Source: a bacterium (GTDB lineage: Bacteria; Verrucomicrobiota; Verrucomicrobiae; Limisphaerales; J093). Taken from it: a DNA stretch of 6,844 nucleotides. The notes beneath the pieces were generated by a model. That model saw only the letters and a program-made list of their open reading frames with translations, had not been told where the DNA came from and did no database searches. The position numbers and the translations under genes are program-made. The stretch is from positions 1-6,844 of the forward strand of contig JAKCAB010000713.1 in the NCBI GenBank assembly GCA_021839785.1, in the 5' to 3' direction. Shown here in pieces: positions 1-6,782 of this stretch (its first letter is position 1; each line of letters begins with the position of its first letter).

Positions 1-81
1 GGCGGCGATCGCCTCGGCTGCCTGCGGCGCGGTGAGCGTGCCTTTGAACTTGTCCGGGCAGATGAGGACGCAGCGCGACAT
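1..81 (-). CDS. Glycerate kinase, N-terminal fragment (runs off the window edge)
   Basis: The minus strand from the ATG at 81-79 reads open to the window edge and gives 27 residues beginning MSRCVLICPDKFKGTLTA. This matches the N-terminus of type I glycerate kinases (GarK/GlxK family), which open with a short beta strand followed by a PDSFKGSLSA-like motif; here the motif is PDKFKGTLTA at residues 9-18. The family phosphorylates D-glycerate to a phosphoglycerate with ATP in the cytoplasm, linking glyoxylate, glucarate or serine breakdown to glycolysis. The start lies 42 bases after the stop of the HAD hydrolase on the same strand, so the two are probably co-transcribed with this gene second. 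No Shine-Dalgarno sequence is visible. Only about 7% of a normal ~370-380 residue protein is present, so activity and completeness cannot be judged. Confidence 0.82.
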   Translation of the reverse strand, partial: MSRCVLICPDKFKGTLTAPQAAEAIAA

Positions 82-123
82 GAAGCGTAAACCGGCTCGG
101 CGGGGCGCCCGCCTCGGCGGGGT

Positions 124-1008
124 TTAGACTCGCCAGCTCGGCTTCTCGGGCAGGCTGGCGTTGAAGGCTTTGAGCAGCTCCGCCTCGTAATCGCCGGCGA
201 ACGTGTCATTGAGAAAGCGCTCGATGCCCTCGTCAAAGAGGTGTTGCCACCACGCTTCCTCATTGCCGGGGACGATGGGGAAAAACAGCGCATGGTTGGC
301 CTTGGCGGCTTTGAAGTCGCCCGGCGCATCGCCGATCATCAAGACGTGGCGGGGCGGGTACTTGCCACCGCTGGCCAGCTTGAGGTGGTCGGTTTTCGTA
401 CCGAGTTCCTGGCCGGCGATCAGTTTCGCGTGCGACGCGATCCCGTGCTCGGTCCACTCGCGTTCCAGCGCCTCGGTGGGCGTCTGGGAAACCACGATCA
501 CGTCGGCGGCTTCGTTCAGCCGGAGGAGGGTCTCGCTCACCAGTGGGAACGGCGGCACGCCGAAGACGATGTCCTCGATCGCGGCGTTGACAGCGTTCGA
601 CCACTCCATGACTTGCTGTAGCGCGGCGTTACCGGCCTCGATCTCCTTCTTGAGCGCGGCGTTGCTGAGCTTCGGCTCGCGCGCAATCCATTCGTCGAGC
701 ACGTCGGTCTTCCACGGCTGGACGCCGCGGGCCTGCACTTCGGGGCGCTCGACGAGGAGGTTCAGGGCGTTGGAAAGGGCCGGAAAGCGGTTGATGCCGC
801 GGGTCTTCGAATAAAGGTTCACAAACTCCCAGACTTCGCGGGCGTACTTGCTCACCGCCTGGAGGCGGAAATGCTTGATGAACATCGGCGCGAAGCACTC
901 CTTGTGTTTGATCTCCATCGAGTCGAACACGCAGCCGTCCGAGTCGATCCCGACGAAGAACTCGTGGGCGGGTTGGAACGCGGTGAGAACGTTGGCGCTG
1001 TCACTCAT
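124..1008 (-). CDS. HAD-superfamily hydrolase (phosphatase-like) with large helical cap
   Basis: This 294-residue soluble protein has all the HAD signature motifs. Motif I is DSDGCVFDS, with nucleophile Asp22 and acid/base Asp24. Motif II is the Ser in VVSQTP (Ser174). The motif III lysine is Lys205 or Lys210 (GTKTDHLK). Motif IV is MIGDAPGD, with Asp227 and Asp231 for Mg2+. About 140 residues lie between motifs I and II (roughly 31-165) and form a C1-type cap that is larger and more Trp/Asn-rich than in phosphoglycolate-phosphatase-like members of about 220 residues. The family mostly hydrolyses phosphate esters in the cytoplasm; the cap sets the substrate, which I cannot name. I remember similar ~290-residue proteins as conserved in Verrucomicrobiota and Planctomycetota. 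The ATG at 1008 is chosen because motif I follows at a normal distance; no Shine-Dalgarno is present. The gene ends in TAA 42 bases before the glycerate kinase start, suggesting a shared transcript and possibly a phosphorylated three-carbon or sugar substrate (inference only). Confidence 0.93.
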   Translation of the reverse strand: MSDSANVLTAFQPAHEFFVGIDSDGCVFDSMEIKHKECFAPMFIKHFRLQAVSKYAREVWEFVNLYSKTRGINRFPALSNALNLLVERPEVQARGVQPWKTDVLDEWIAREPKLSNAALKKEIEAGNAALQQVMEWSNAVNAAIEDIVFGVPPFPLVSETLLRLNEAADVIVVSQTPTEALEREWTEHGIASHAKLIAGQELGTKTDHLKLASGGKYPPRHVLMIGDAPGDFKAAKANHALFFPIVPGNEEAWWQHLFDEGIERFLNDTFAGDYEAELLKAFNASLPEKPSWRV

Positions 1009-1143
1009 AGGTCAAAAGTCAGGCCCCAAATTGGCGGACGCTGCCAACCCAAGTCAATCGCGGAGGTACGCGAAGAAAAGTCGGGGGCGGAAGCAACAAA
1101 TTGTCGGCTTGCCGATCGCGCGGCGCGGTCGTTGACTCCAGCC

Positions 1144-1773
1144 ATGCGGGTCAAACCTTCCATCCTTCTCCTTGGCCTGGGTATTCTCTTTGCCTTGGCA
1201 CTGAGCGGAGTGATTTGGTTGATGAGGGCAGCGAGTCCCCGCATTACTGTGGCATTGAAGGGAACCAGAGAACCGCGAACGCTCGACTTTGGACTGGTTT
1301 GCACGATCAAGAACCGCTCGTTTCGGCCGCTTCTTTACTCGATCCGAGCGGCCTATGACACCGAACCGGTTTATCTCCGCTGGCCGTGGCCGGAATTGCC
1401 GGACCAGTTCGCTCGCGCCGGCCGAGTGGAATCTCGAGACAGCAAGTCGTTCCTTTTACCTCCGCCGCCGAGTCGGACCAACGTGGTTGTTGCAGTTGTC
1501 GTGGATTACGGTTACGCACGGCCGAATATCTTTGGCAAACTGACGCAGACGACGCTTTGGATCCGGTTCTGGCATGGATTGCTGAAACGACCTTTTCCTC
1601 CGGGTGATTGGTCGTGGGTGAATGGCGGGAGTGTACAGGAGGAGTTGGTTCTCAAAGGGAACTCACTGATACAACCGCCTCGAAGCATCGCCGAGCGGGA
1701 CACCAACACATGCTCCGGAATGCCCCCGCCCCTGCCGGAGAATCTCTCTCCCTTTTCGCGCGGCTCCCGATAG
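1144..1773 (+). CDS. Small membrane-anchored protein of unknown function
   Basis: I do not recognise a named family. The ATG at 1144 gives 209 residues. Residues about 5-27 (PSILLLGLGILFALALSGVI and on) are a single hydrophobic segment after a short basic start, fitting a signal anchor or uncleaved signal peptide with the rest outside the cytoplasm. Residues ~33-150 alternate short beta-like strands (RITVALKG, VVVAVVVDYG) around an SFLLPPPPS stretch, suggesting a small beta-sandwich. The overall pattern (anchor, ITV-like strand, a segment about asparagine or Ser/Pro-bounded strands, then a Trp/Arg-rich end) recalls a multi-copy hypothetical family I associate with Pedosphaera-like Verrucomicrobiota; this is memory, not a search. 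The last ~30 residues are Pro/Ser/Arg-rich and probably disordered. The reading frame is open upstream to 871, but that part lies antisense to the HAD gene and lacks hydrophobic or domain features, so the start directly before the anchor is preferred. The gene stands alone and converges with mgtE. Confidence 0.62.
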   Translation: MRVKPSILLLGLGILFALALSGVIWLMRAASPRITVALKGTREPRTLDFGLVCTIKNRSFRPLLYSIRAAYDTEPVYLRWPWPELPDQFARAGRVESRDSKSFLLPPPPSRTNVVVAVVVDYGYARPNIFGKLTQTTLWIRFWHGLLKRPFPPGDWSWVNGGSVQEELVLKGNSLIQPPRSIAERDTNTCSGMPPPLPENLSPFSRGSR

Positions 1774-1810
1774 CCCGAGTGTGCGCCGCCAACACCGGAC
1801 ACGCACCCGG

Positions 1811-3127
1811 TCAGGAGACGCCTATCCAGCGCATGGCCAGCGCAGCCAGGCCCAGGAAGAAGAAGAAGCCGGCCACGTCGGTGACGGTGGTGAGGAAGAT
1901 GCTCGAAGCCAGCGCGGGATCGACGCGGCACAGTTTTAGACCGAACGGGATCAGGACGCCCGAAAGGCCGGCCGCCAGTTGGTTCAACCACATCGCGACG
2001 CCGGCCACCAATCCCAATAGCACGCTGCCTTTCCAGAGCCAACCCACCACGCCGACGACCAGGCCCACGGCCAGACCGTTCGCGAGGCTCAGCAGGAGCT
2101 CCTTGAGGAGCGCCCGCCGGCCGTCGCCAGGCGCGAGTTCACCCAAGGCCATGTCGCGAATGATGACCGTGAGGGTTTGCATCCCGGCGTTGCCGCCCTG
2201 GCCCGCGACGATGGGCAAAAACACGGCCAGCGCCGTCCACGCCGCGATGGTGCGCTCGAACAGGCCGACCACGAACGCGGCCATGAACGCGGTGAGCAGG
2301 TTCACGTAAAGCCACGGCAACCGCCGGCCGATGGCGCGGTGCCAGGGCGTGAGCGCGCGTTCCTCGCCGGACAAACCGACCATGAGTTGCATGTCCTCGG
2401 TGGCTTCCTTGCGCGCGATCTCCAGCGCGTCGCTGGCCTTGACCACGCCGACGAGCACGCCGTCCGCCTCGGTCACGGGCAGGCCCAGGTAATGGTAATG
2501 CTCGAAGCGCCGGGCCAGCGCTTCCTGATCGTCGCTCACGCGCACGGTCTTCACGTCGCGATTCATGACTTCGCCCATGCGCCGGTCAGGGCGGCGAAAG
2601 ACCAGGTCGCGCAGACTGACGATCCCGACCAGGCGCCCGGCCGCGTCGGTCACGTACAGGTAGGCGATGTCTTCGGTGCGTTCGTCCTGGGCACGCCCCC
2701 GCAACAACTCGCGCACCTGTTCGACCGTCATGTCCGCGCGCAGGGCGATGAACCGGTTGGTCATGATGCCGCCGGCGGTGTCTTCCGGATAGCGCAGCAA
2801 GGCGCGCACGCTGGCGGCGAAGCCTGCCGGCACGCGGGTCAGCGCCTCGCGGCGAGCGCGGGCGGGCAACGCCTGTACGAGATCGGCGGCATCGTTGGGC
2901 GGCAGGCAGGTCAACAGTTCGCCAAGCCGCCCGGCAGGCAGATCCTCCAAGAGCTCCGGCAGCCGTTCGGTTTCGACCTCGGCCAGCGCGGCGGCAGCCT
3001 GGGCGACCGGCAACCGACCGAGCAGTTCGCGGGCGTCCGGCCCGGGGAAACGCTGAAGCCGGTCGGCCAAGTCGGCCGGATGAAGCCGTTCGAGTTCGAG
3101 CAGCGGCGACGGTGCGGTTTCGCTCAT
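1811..3127 (-). CDS. mgtE: Magnesium channel/transporter MgtE
   Basis: This 438-residue inner-membrane protein has the complete MgtE order. Residues ~10-115 form the MgtE N superhelical domain, with repeated LHPADLAD / LPPNDAAD-type helices. Residues ~117-240 hold two CBS domains, entered through the hallmark YPEDTAGGIMT (113-123), with a second CBS ending near VVKASDALE. A linker helix follows at ~240-268, and five membrane segments at ~272-434. The pore hallmarks are present: PIVAGQGGNAGMQTLTV (305-321) and, in the last helix, TTVTDVAGFF with Asp417 at the position of the conserved pore aspartate. MgtE imports Mg2+; the N and CBS domains sense cytosolic Mg2+ and close the pore when it is plentiful. 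The length fits the ~450-residue family norm. The open frame extends upstream to 3667, but the added part runs antisense to trkH with no MgtE character, and family members start shortly before the LHPADLAD motif, so ATG 3127 is used. It is divergent from trkH with facing starts. Confidence 0.96.
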   Translation of the reverse strand: MSETAPSPLLELERLHPADLADRLQRFPGPDARELLGRLPVAQAAAALAEVETERLPELLEDLPAGRLGELLTCLPPNDAADLVQALPARARREALTRVPAGFAASVRALLRYPEDTAGGIMTNRFIALRADMTVEQVRELLRGRAQDERTEDIAYLYVTDAAGRLVGIVSLRDLVFRRPDRRMGEVMNRDVKTVRVSDDQEALARRFEHYHYLGLPVTEADGVLVGVVKASDALEIARKEATEDMQLMVGLSGEERALTPWHRAIGRRLPWLYVNLLTAFMAAFVVGLFERTIAAWTALAVFLPIVAGQGGNAGMQTLTVIIRDMALGELAPGDGRRALLKELLLSLANGLAVGLVVGVVGWLWKGSVLLGLVAGVAMWLNQLAAGLSGVLIPFGLKLCRVDPALASSIFLTTVTDVAGFFFFLGLAALAMRWIGVS

Positions 3128-3188
3128 GACAAAAGACAGGTTGGGCCACCGGCGTTTCCTGGCGAGCCGGGCCGGCGCTGAACATAGC

Positions 3189-4712
3189 ATGTCGAGAAGG
3201 GTGTGGCGGGGGCAGTCCTGGTGGTCGTTTCGCGCGCGACTCGGCCGGGCGGGATTGCCGGTTGAAAAGCTGACGCCGGACGGCAAGCTGCGCGCGTTCG
3301 CAAAGGCAACGCGGTTCGTGAACACAAACCATGTCCAACCGGTCTTGCGCCGGAAAGAAACCGATTTGCGCGTCGTGCCGCTGGGGTTCGGCGCCTTGAT
3401 TGCCGTGGGCACGTTCCTGCTGGTTCTGCCCTGGGCGCACAATCCCGGCCAGCACGTGAGCTGGCTGGACGCGCTGTTCCTGGCCACGTCGGCCACCTGC
3501 GTGACGGGTCTCAGCCCGGTGAACGTGGCGGACACGTTCAACGCCTTCGGCCAGGGCGTGCTGTTACTGTTGATCCAGTTCGGCGGCCTCGGGATTTTCA
3601 CGGCGAGTATTTTGCTCGTGCTCGTCGCGGGCAACCGCCTTTCGCTCACGGAGGAACAGACGATCAAGGCGACGGTGGGCCGGCTGCGCGAAGCGCGCCC
3701 GCTGGACGTTTTCGTTTACGCCTGCCTGTTCGTGTTTGTGGTGGAACTGGCGGGGGCCGTGGCGTTGTTTCCGTTGATGAATCAAGCGTCGGACACGGGC
3801 GAGGTGGGACCAACGCTTTGGCAGGCGGCCTTTCACGCAGTCAGTGCCTTCTGCAACGCAGGCCTCTCGATCGTTCCCGAAGGCCTGGCGCGCTGGCGGG
3901 AACAGCCCGGCATCCTGGCGGTGATCGACTTGCTGGTGATCGCGGGGGGGATCGGACTGCTGACGCTGATCAACCTCAGGTTCTATCCATTCTGGAGGCG
4001 GGATCCGCGGCGCCGGGGCCGGTTGACCCTCCAAACCCGGCTGTGCCTGTATTCCTCGGCCCTGCTCATTGTCGTCGGTGCCGTGGCGACCTTCACCTTC
4101 GAGCTGGATGAAACGCTCAAGGACGCGCATGGCTGGGATCTCGTTTCGTGGCCGCTGTTTCACTCGGTGATGTCGCGCACCGCCGGCTTCAGCGTGGTCG
4201 ATGTGGGCCGGATGAACCCGCCGACGCTGCTGGTCACGATGGTGCTGATGTTCATCGGCGGTTGCCCGGGGTCGATGGCGGGCGGCATCAAGACGGTCAC
4301 GGCCGTCGTGCTCGTGTTGACGGCCATCTCGGCGTTGCGCCGGCGGGACGAAATCCAGTTCTGGGGCCGCCGCCTGCCGGCGAAAGTTTCCTACACCGCC
4401 GTGATGTTGTTCCTGCTGGCGCTCGCCTTCCTGAGCACGGCGGTGGGCCTGCTCATGCTGGCCGAGGAAGGCCGGCCGGCGGCGATGACTTCCAGTCAAT
4501 GGCTGGGCATCGTGTTCGAGGCGGTGTCGGCCTTCGGGACGGTGGGCTTGAGCACGGGGGTGACCCCGCTTTTGACGCCTGCGGGCAAGCTGATTATCGT
4601 TGCGCTCATGTTCGCCGGTCGGGTGGGGCCGCTGGTGTTGTCGGTGTATCTGGCGCGACCGGCCAATCCCCTGCCGGTGAAATATCCGCACGAGGAATTG
4701 TCCCTCGGATAA
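3189..4712 (+). CDS. ktrB: TrkH/KtrB-family potassium uptake protein, translocating subunit
   Basis: This inner-membrane K+ translocation subunit (507 residues) has four membrane-loop-membrane repeats. The four selectivity-filter loops are visible: TCVTGLS (103-109), FCNAGLS (221-227), RTAGFS (330-335) and GTVGLS (450-455). The GGCPGSMAGGIKT loop (357-369), near the third repeat and gating region, and the conserved GRVGPLVL of the last helix (477-484) are intact. Only one membrane helix (~63-82) precedes the first filter, so it lacks the extra helical pair at the front of Escherichia TrkH and resembles KtrB. A basic cytosolic leader of ~60 residues precedes it. Regulation of the pore is expected through the RCK protein encoded next, 28 bases downstream. 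Two in-frame starts exist: ATG 3189, and ATG 3126, which would add 21 residues and overlap the mgtE start. I favour 3189, because the extra residues look unlike the family and it leaves 61 bases for regulation; confidence in the start is moderate, in the identity very high. Confidence 0.95.
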   Translation: MSRRVWRGQSWWSFRARLGRAGLPVEKLTPDGKLRAFAKATRFVNTNHVQPVLRRKETDLRVVPLGFGALIAVGTFLLVLPWAHNPGQHVSWLDALFLATSATCVTGLSPVNVADTFNAFGQGVLLLLIQFGGLGIFTASILLVLVAGNRLSLTEEQTIKATVGRLREARPLDVFVYACLFVFVVELAGAVALFPLMNQASDTGEVGPTLWQAAFHAVSAFCNAGLSIVPEGLARWREQPGILAVIDLLVIAGGIGLLTLINLRFYPFWRRDPRRRGRLTLQTRLCLYSSALLIVVGAVATFTFELDETLKDAHGWDLVSWPLFHSVMSRTAGFSVVDVGRMNPPTLLVTMVLMFIGGCPGSMAGGIKTVTAVVLVLTAISALRRRDEIQFWGRRLPAKVSYTAVMLFLLALAFLSTAVGLLMLAEEGRPAAMTSSQWLGIVFEAVSAFGTVGLSTGVTPLLTPAGKLIIVALMFAGRVGPLVLSVYLARPANPLPVKYPHEELSLG

Positions 4713-4740
4713 CCCTGGGGCCGGCGGTAGCATTCGAGAC

Positions 4741-5418
4741 ATGGCGCAACGCATCATCATTTTGGGCGCAGGCCGGTTTGGCAGCCACCTGGCGTCGCGG
4801 TTGTCCGAGTTCGGTTGCGAGGTGTTGCTCGCGGACAAGGACGCGGCGCGGGTGGAGGACTTGAGCCAGGACGGCTTCCACACGGTGGAACTGGACGCCG
4901 AAGACGAGAGCGCGCTCAAAGAAGCCGGTGTGCAGGAGGCCGACGCCGTGGTCGTTTGCATCGGCGAGAACATGCAGGGCAGCATCCTCACCACGTTGCT
5001 GCTGAAAGATCTGCGGGTGAAGCGCGTCGTCTGCCGGGCCTTGGACGCCCGGCACGCGACGGTGCTGGAGAAGCTCGGCGCCGACCTGGTGGTCTTGCCC
5101 ACGCGTGACATGGCCTACCGCCTCGCCGAGCGCCTGCGCGACAATACCGGCAGCGACCGCATCCCGTTGAGCGGCGACTATCAGCTCGCGCATGTGCGGG
5201 TGGGGCCGCCTTTACACGGCAAGACCCTCGCCGAGGCGCGCCTGCGCGAGGAGTACCGCATCAATGTCGTCCTGCTGACCCGGCCGGGGCCGAACCAGAC
5301 CACGAGGTCGGTCGAACCCAAACCCGACCTTCGCCTGGCGCTCCACGATGTCCTGATGGTCGCGGGGCTCCGGGAGAACATCAACCGCTTCGAGCAGGAA
5401 TGCGCCCTGCCCGAATGA
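4741..5418 (+). CDS. ktrA: TrkA/KtrA-family potassium uptake regulatory subunit (single RCK)
   Basis: This cytosolic 225-residue ring-forming subunit gates the TrkH/KtrB pore. The N-terminal RCK_N Rossmann domain (residues ~3-125) has the GAGRFG nucleotide loop (9-14) and the acidic residue after the second strand (Asp32, LLADKD), which in the family contacts the ribose of NAD(H) or ATP/ADP. The family-typical VVCIGENMQGS (71-81) and the RHATVLEKLGADLVVLPTRD stretch (104-123) follow. RCK_C (TrkA_C) covers ~142-213 and ends in DVLMVAG. In relatives RCK_C can bind c-di-AMP; whether it does here cannot be read. One RCK_N plus one RCK_C in ~220 residues is the KtrA layout, whereas Escherichia TrkA carries two tandem copies, matching the KtrB-like partner. 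It begins 28 bases after the ktrB stop and ends 16 bases before the glycosyltransferase. No Shine-Dalgarno precedes it. Confidence 0.95.
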   Translation: MAQRIIILGAGRFGSHLASRLSEFGCEVLLADKDAARVEDLSQDGFHTVELDAEDESALKEAGVQEADAVVVCIGENMQGSILTTLLLKDLRVKRVVCRALDARHATVLEKLGADLVVLPTRDMAYRLAERLRDNTGSDRIPLSGDYQLAHVRVGPPLHGKTLAEARLREEYRINVVLLTRPGPNQTTRSVEPKPDLRLALHDVLMVAGLRENINRFEQECALPE

Positions 5419-5434
5419 CCTTCAGCTACTTTTC

Positions 5435-6724
5435 ATGAATGCCTGTCTGCTATCCACCGGCGAACCGCGCCGCGTGGGCTTCGTTTCCACCCGCTTTCAG
5501 GGCACCGATGGCGTGACGCTGGAGGCCCGCAAGTGGGCCGCGGTGCTCGAACAGATGGGCCATCCCTGCTATTGGATGGGCGGTTTGCTGGACAGCCCGC
5601 CCGAAATCAGCCATCTCGCCCCGCTGGCCTTTTTCCGGAACCCGGAGGTGGAAGCGCTTCATCGCCGGCTTTACGGCGTCTCGGTTCGTTCGCGCGAGTT
5701 GTCCGACGCCATCCACACGATGAAGGAGAAGCTCAAGGACGAGCTTTACCGGTTCATCGAGAAGTTCCGGCTGGAGGTGCTGGTGCCCCAAAACATCCTC
5801 GCCATTCCGGTGCACATTCCGCTGGGTCTGGCCATGACCGAAGTGCTGGCGGAGACCGGCCTGCCGGCCATCGCCCACCATCACGATCTCGCCTGGGAAC
5901 GCGAGCGCTTCACCCTCAACGCGGTGAACGACCACCTGCGCGCCGCCTTCCCGCCGTCGCTGCCACGGATCGAGCACGTGGTCATCAACTCGATGGCGCA
6001 AAAGGAACTCGCGCGACGTTGCGGGCTGCCTTCCGTCGTCATCCCGAACGTCGTCGATTTCGAGACGCCCCCGCCGGGCATCGACGAGTACAACGCCGAC
6101 GTGCGTCAGGAAATCGGCCTTGCGCCGGACGACCTCTTCGTCCTGCAACCCACCCGGGTCGTGGCCCGCAAAGGCATCGAGCATGCGCTGGAACTGGTGC
6201 GCCGTCTGGGCGACCCGCGGGTCAAGCTGGTGATCTCCCACCCGGCCGGCGACGAAGGCAACGAGTACATGAAGCTGATGCGCGAGCGGATCGAAGAGGC
6301 GCACCTCGACGTGCGGTTCATCGCCGAGCGCGTGGCTGAGCAACGCGGCCGCGACGCCGAAGGCCGGAAAATTTACACGCTCTTCGACGTTTACCCGCAC
6401 GCGGACCTGGTCACCTACCCGAGCCATTACGAGGGGTTCGGCAACGCCTTCCTCGAAGCGATCTATTTCCGCAAGCCCGTGGTCGTAAACACCTATGCGG
6501 TGTACGCGCGCGACATCGCGCCGCTCGGTTTCAAGACGATCGCGATGAACCAGTTGGTCAGCAACGAGGTGGTGAGGAAGACGCGCGAAGTGTTGACGGA
6601 TCCGGCGCTGCGCCAGGAATGGGCGGAGACCAACTACCAGCTCGGCGTGAAGTATTTCTCTTACGCCGTGGCCCGCCGGAAATTGGCGGCCCGCATGGCG
6701 AATCTTTTCGGGGAGAGCATTTAA
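5435..6724 (+). CDS. GT4-family glycosyltransferase, possibly glucosylglycerate-type compatible-solute synthase
   Basis: This 429-residue soluble GT-B retaining glycosyltransferase of family GT4 has no membrane segment. The N-terminal acceptor domain (~13-225) opens with GFVSTRFQGTDGVTLEARKW (15-34) and contains HHHDLAWER (148-156). The C-terminal nucleotide-sugar domain (~228-425) has QPTRVVARKGIE (238-249), with Arg241 and Lys246 as the usual phosphate-binding pair, and YEGFGNAFLEA, with Glu333 and Glu341 forming the E-x7-E motif. The STRFxGTDGVxLE opening plus HHHDL reminds me of mannosylglucosyl-3-phosphoglycerate / mannosylglucosylglycerate synthases (MggA/MggS-like, described in Petrotoga), which build charged osmolytes from a glucosylglycerate backbone. 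This is recollection, so donor and acceptor stay open; sucrose-phosphate or surface-glycan enzymes are alternatives. It is third in a tight run behind the K+ uptake genes (16-base gap), which suits an osmolyte role. The ATG at 5435 is the only start before the conserved opening. Confidence 0.9.
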   Translation: MNACLLSTGEPRRVGFVSTRFQGTDGVTLEARKWAAVLEQMGHPCYWMGGLLDSPPEISHLAPLAFFRNPEVEALHRRLYGVSVRSRELSDAIHTMKEKLKDELYRFIEKFRLEVLVPQNILAIPVHIPLGLAMTEVLAETGLPAIAHHHDLAWERERFTLNAVNDHLRAAFPPSLPRIEHVVINSMAQKELARRCGLPSVVIPNVVDFETPPPGIDEYNADVRQEIGLAPDDLFVLQPTRVVARKGIEHALELVRRLGDPRVKLVISHPAGDEGNEYMKLMRERIEEAHLDVRFIAERVAEQRGRDAEGRKIYTLFDVYPHADLVTYPSHYEGFGNAFLEAIYFRKPVVVNTYAVYARDIAPLGFKTIAMNQLVSNEVVRKTREVLTDPALRQEWAETNYQLGVKYFSYAVARRKLAARMANLFGESI

Positions 6725-6782
6725 CCTATATACTGGACAGTGCCAGGTTCGCGGCTTGTTGACTGCTCCCGTGGAGAGGTTC

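Noticed and set aside
1028..1057. Possible minus-strand promoter for the HAD gene: TTGACT (1057-1052) with an AT-rich CAATTT (1033-1028)
   Set aside because: The -35-like box is good and spacing is 18, but the downstream hexamer matches TATAAT poorly, so it does not support a promoter call.
1104..1115. Short palindrome TCGGC-TT-GCCGA in the divergent gap between the HAD gene and the small anchored protein
   Set aside because: Five-base arms in GC-rich DNA are expected by chance and no second copy or operator-like context was found.
871..1143. N-terminal extension of the small anchored protein to 300 residues
   Set aside because: The extension lies partly antisense to the HAD gene and would bury the N-terminal membrane anchor in mid-protein; the ATG at 1144 sits at the natural position before the anchor.
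1794..1811. ACCGG/CCGGT inverted repeat between the convergent 3' ends of the anchored-protein gene and mgtE
   Set aside because: Only five base pairs with an eight-base loop and no T-run on either side; too weak for a terminator.
2177..3181. 334-residue plus-strand open frame opposite mgtE
   Set aside because: It is a shadow of mgtE with repetitive His/Gln/Gly/Arg-rich translation and no recognisable domain.
3128..3667. Upstream extension of the mgtE reading frame to a 618-residue protein
   Set aside because: The added 180 residues are antisense to ktrB, have no MgtE-like or membrane character, and family members begin close to the ATG at 3127. The open frame is explained by high GC at third positions.
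4728..4733. TAGCAT 7 bases before the ktrA start, the same hexamer that overlaps the ktrB start at 3185-3190, as possible -10 boxes
   Set aside because: No -35 partner is present at either site and the positions relative to the ATG would require leaderless or internal starts; two copies of a hexamer are not sufficient evidence.
3564..5111. 515-residue open frame on the minus strand opposite ktrB and ktrA
   Set aside because: The translation is rich in Arg, His, Gln and Pro with no domain pattern, while the plus strand encodes two clear family members. It is a shadow frame of GC-rich coding DNA.
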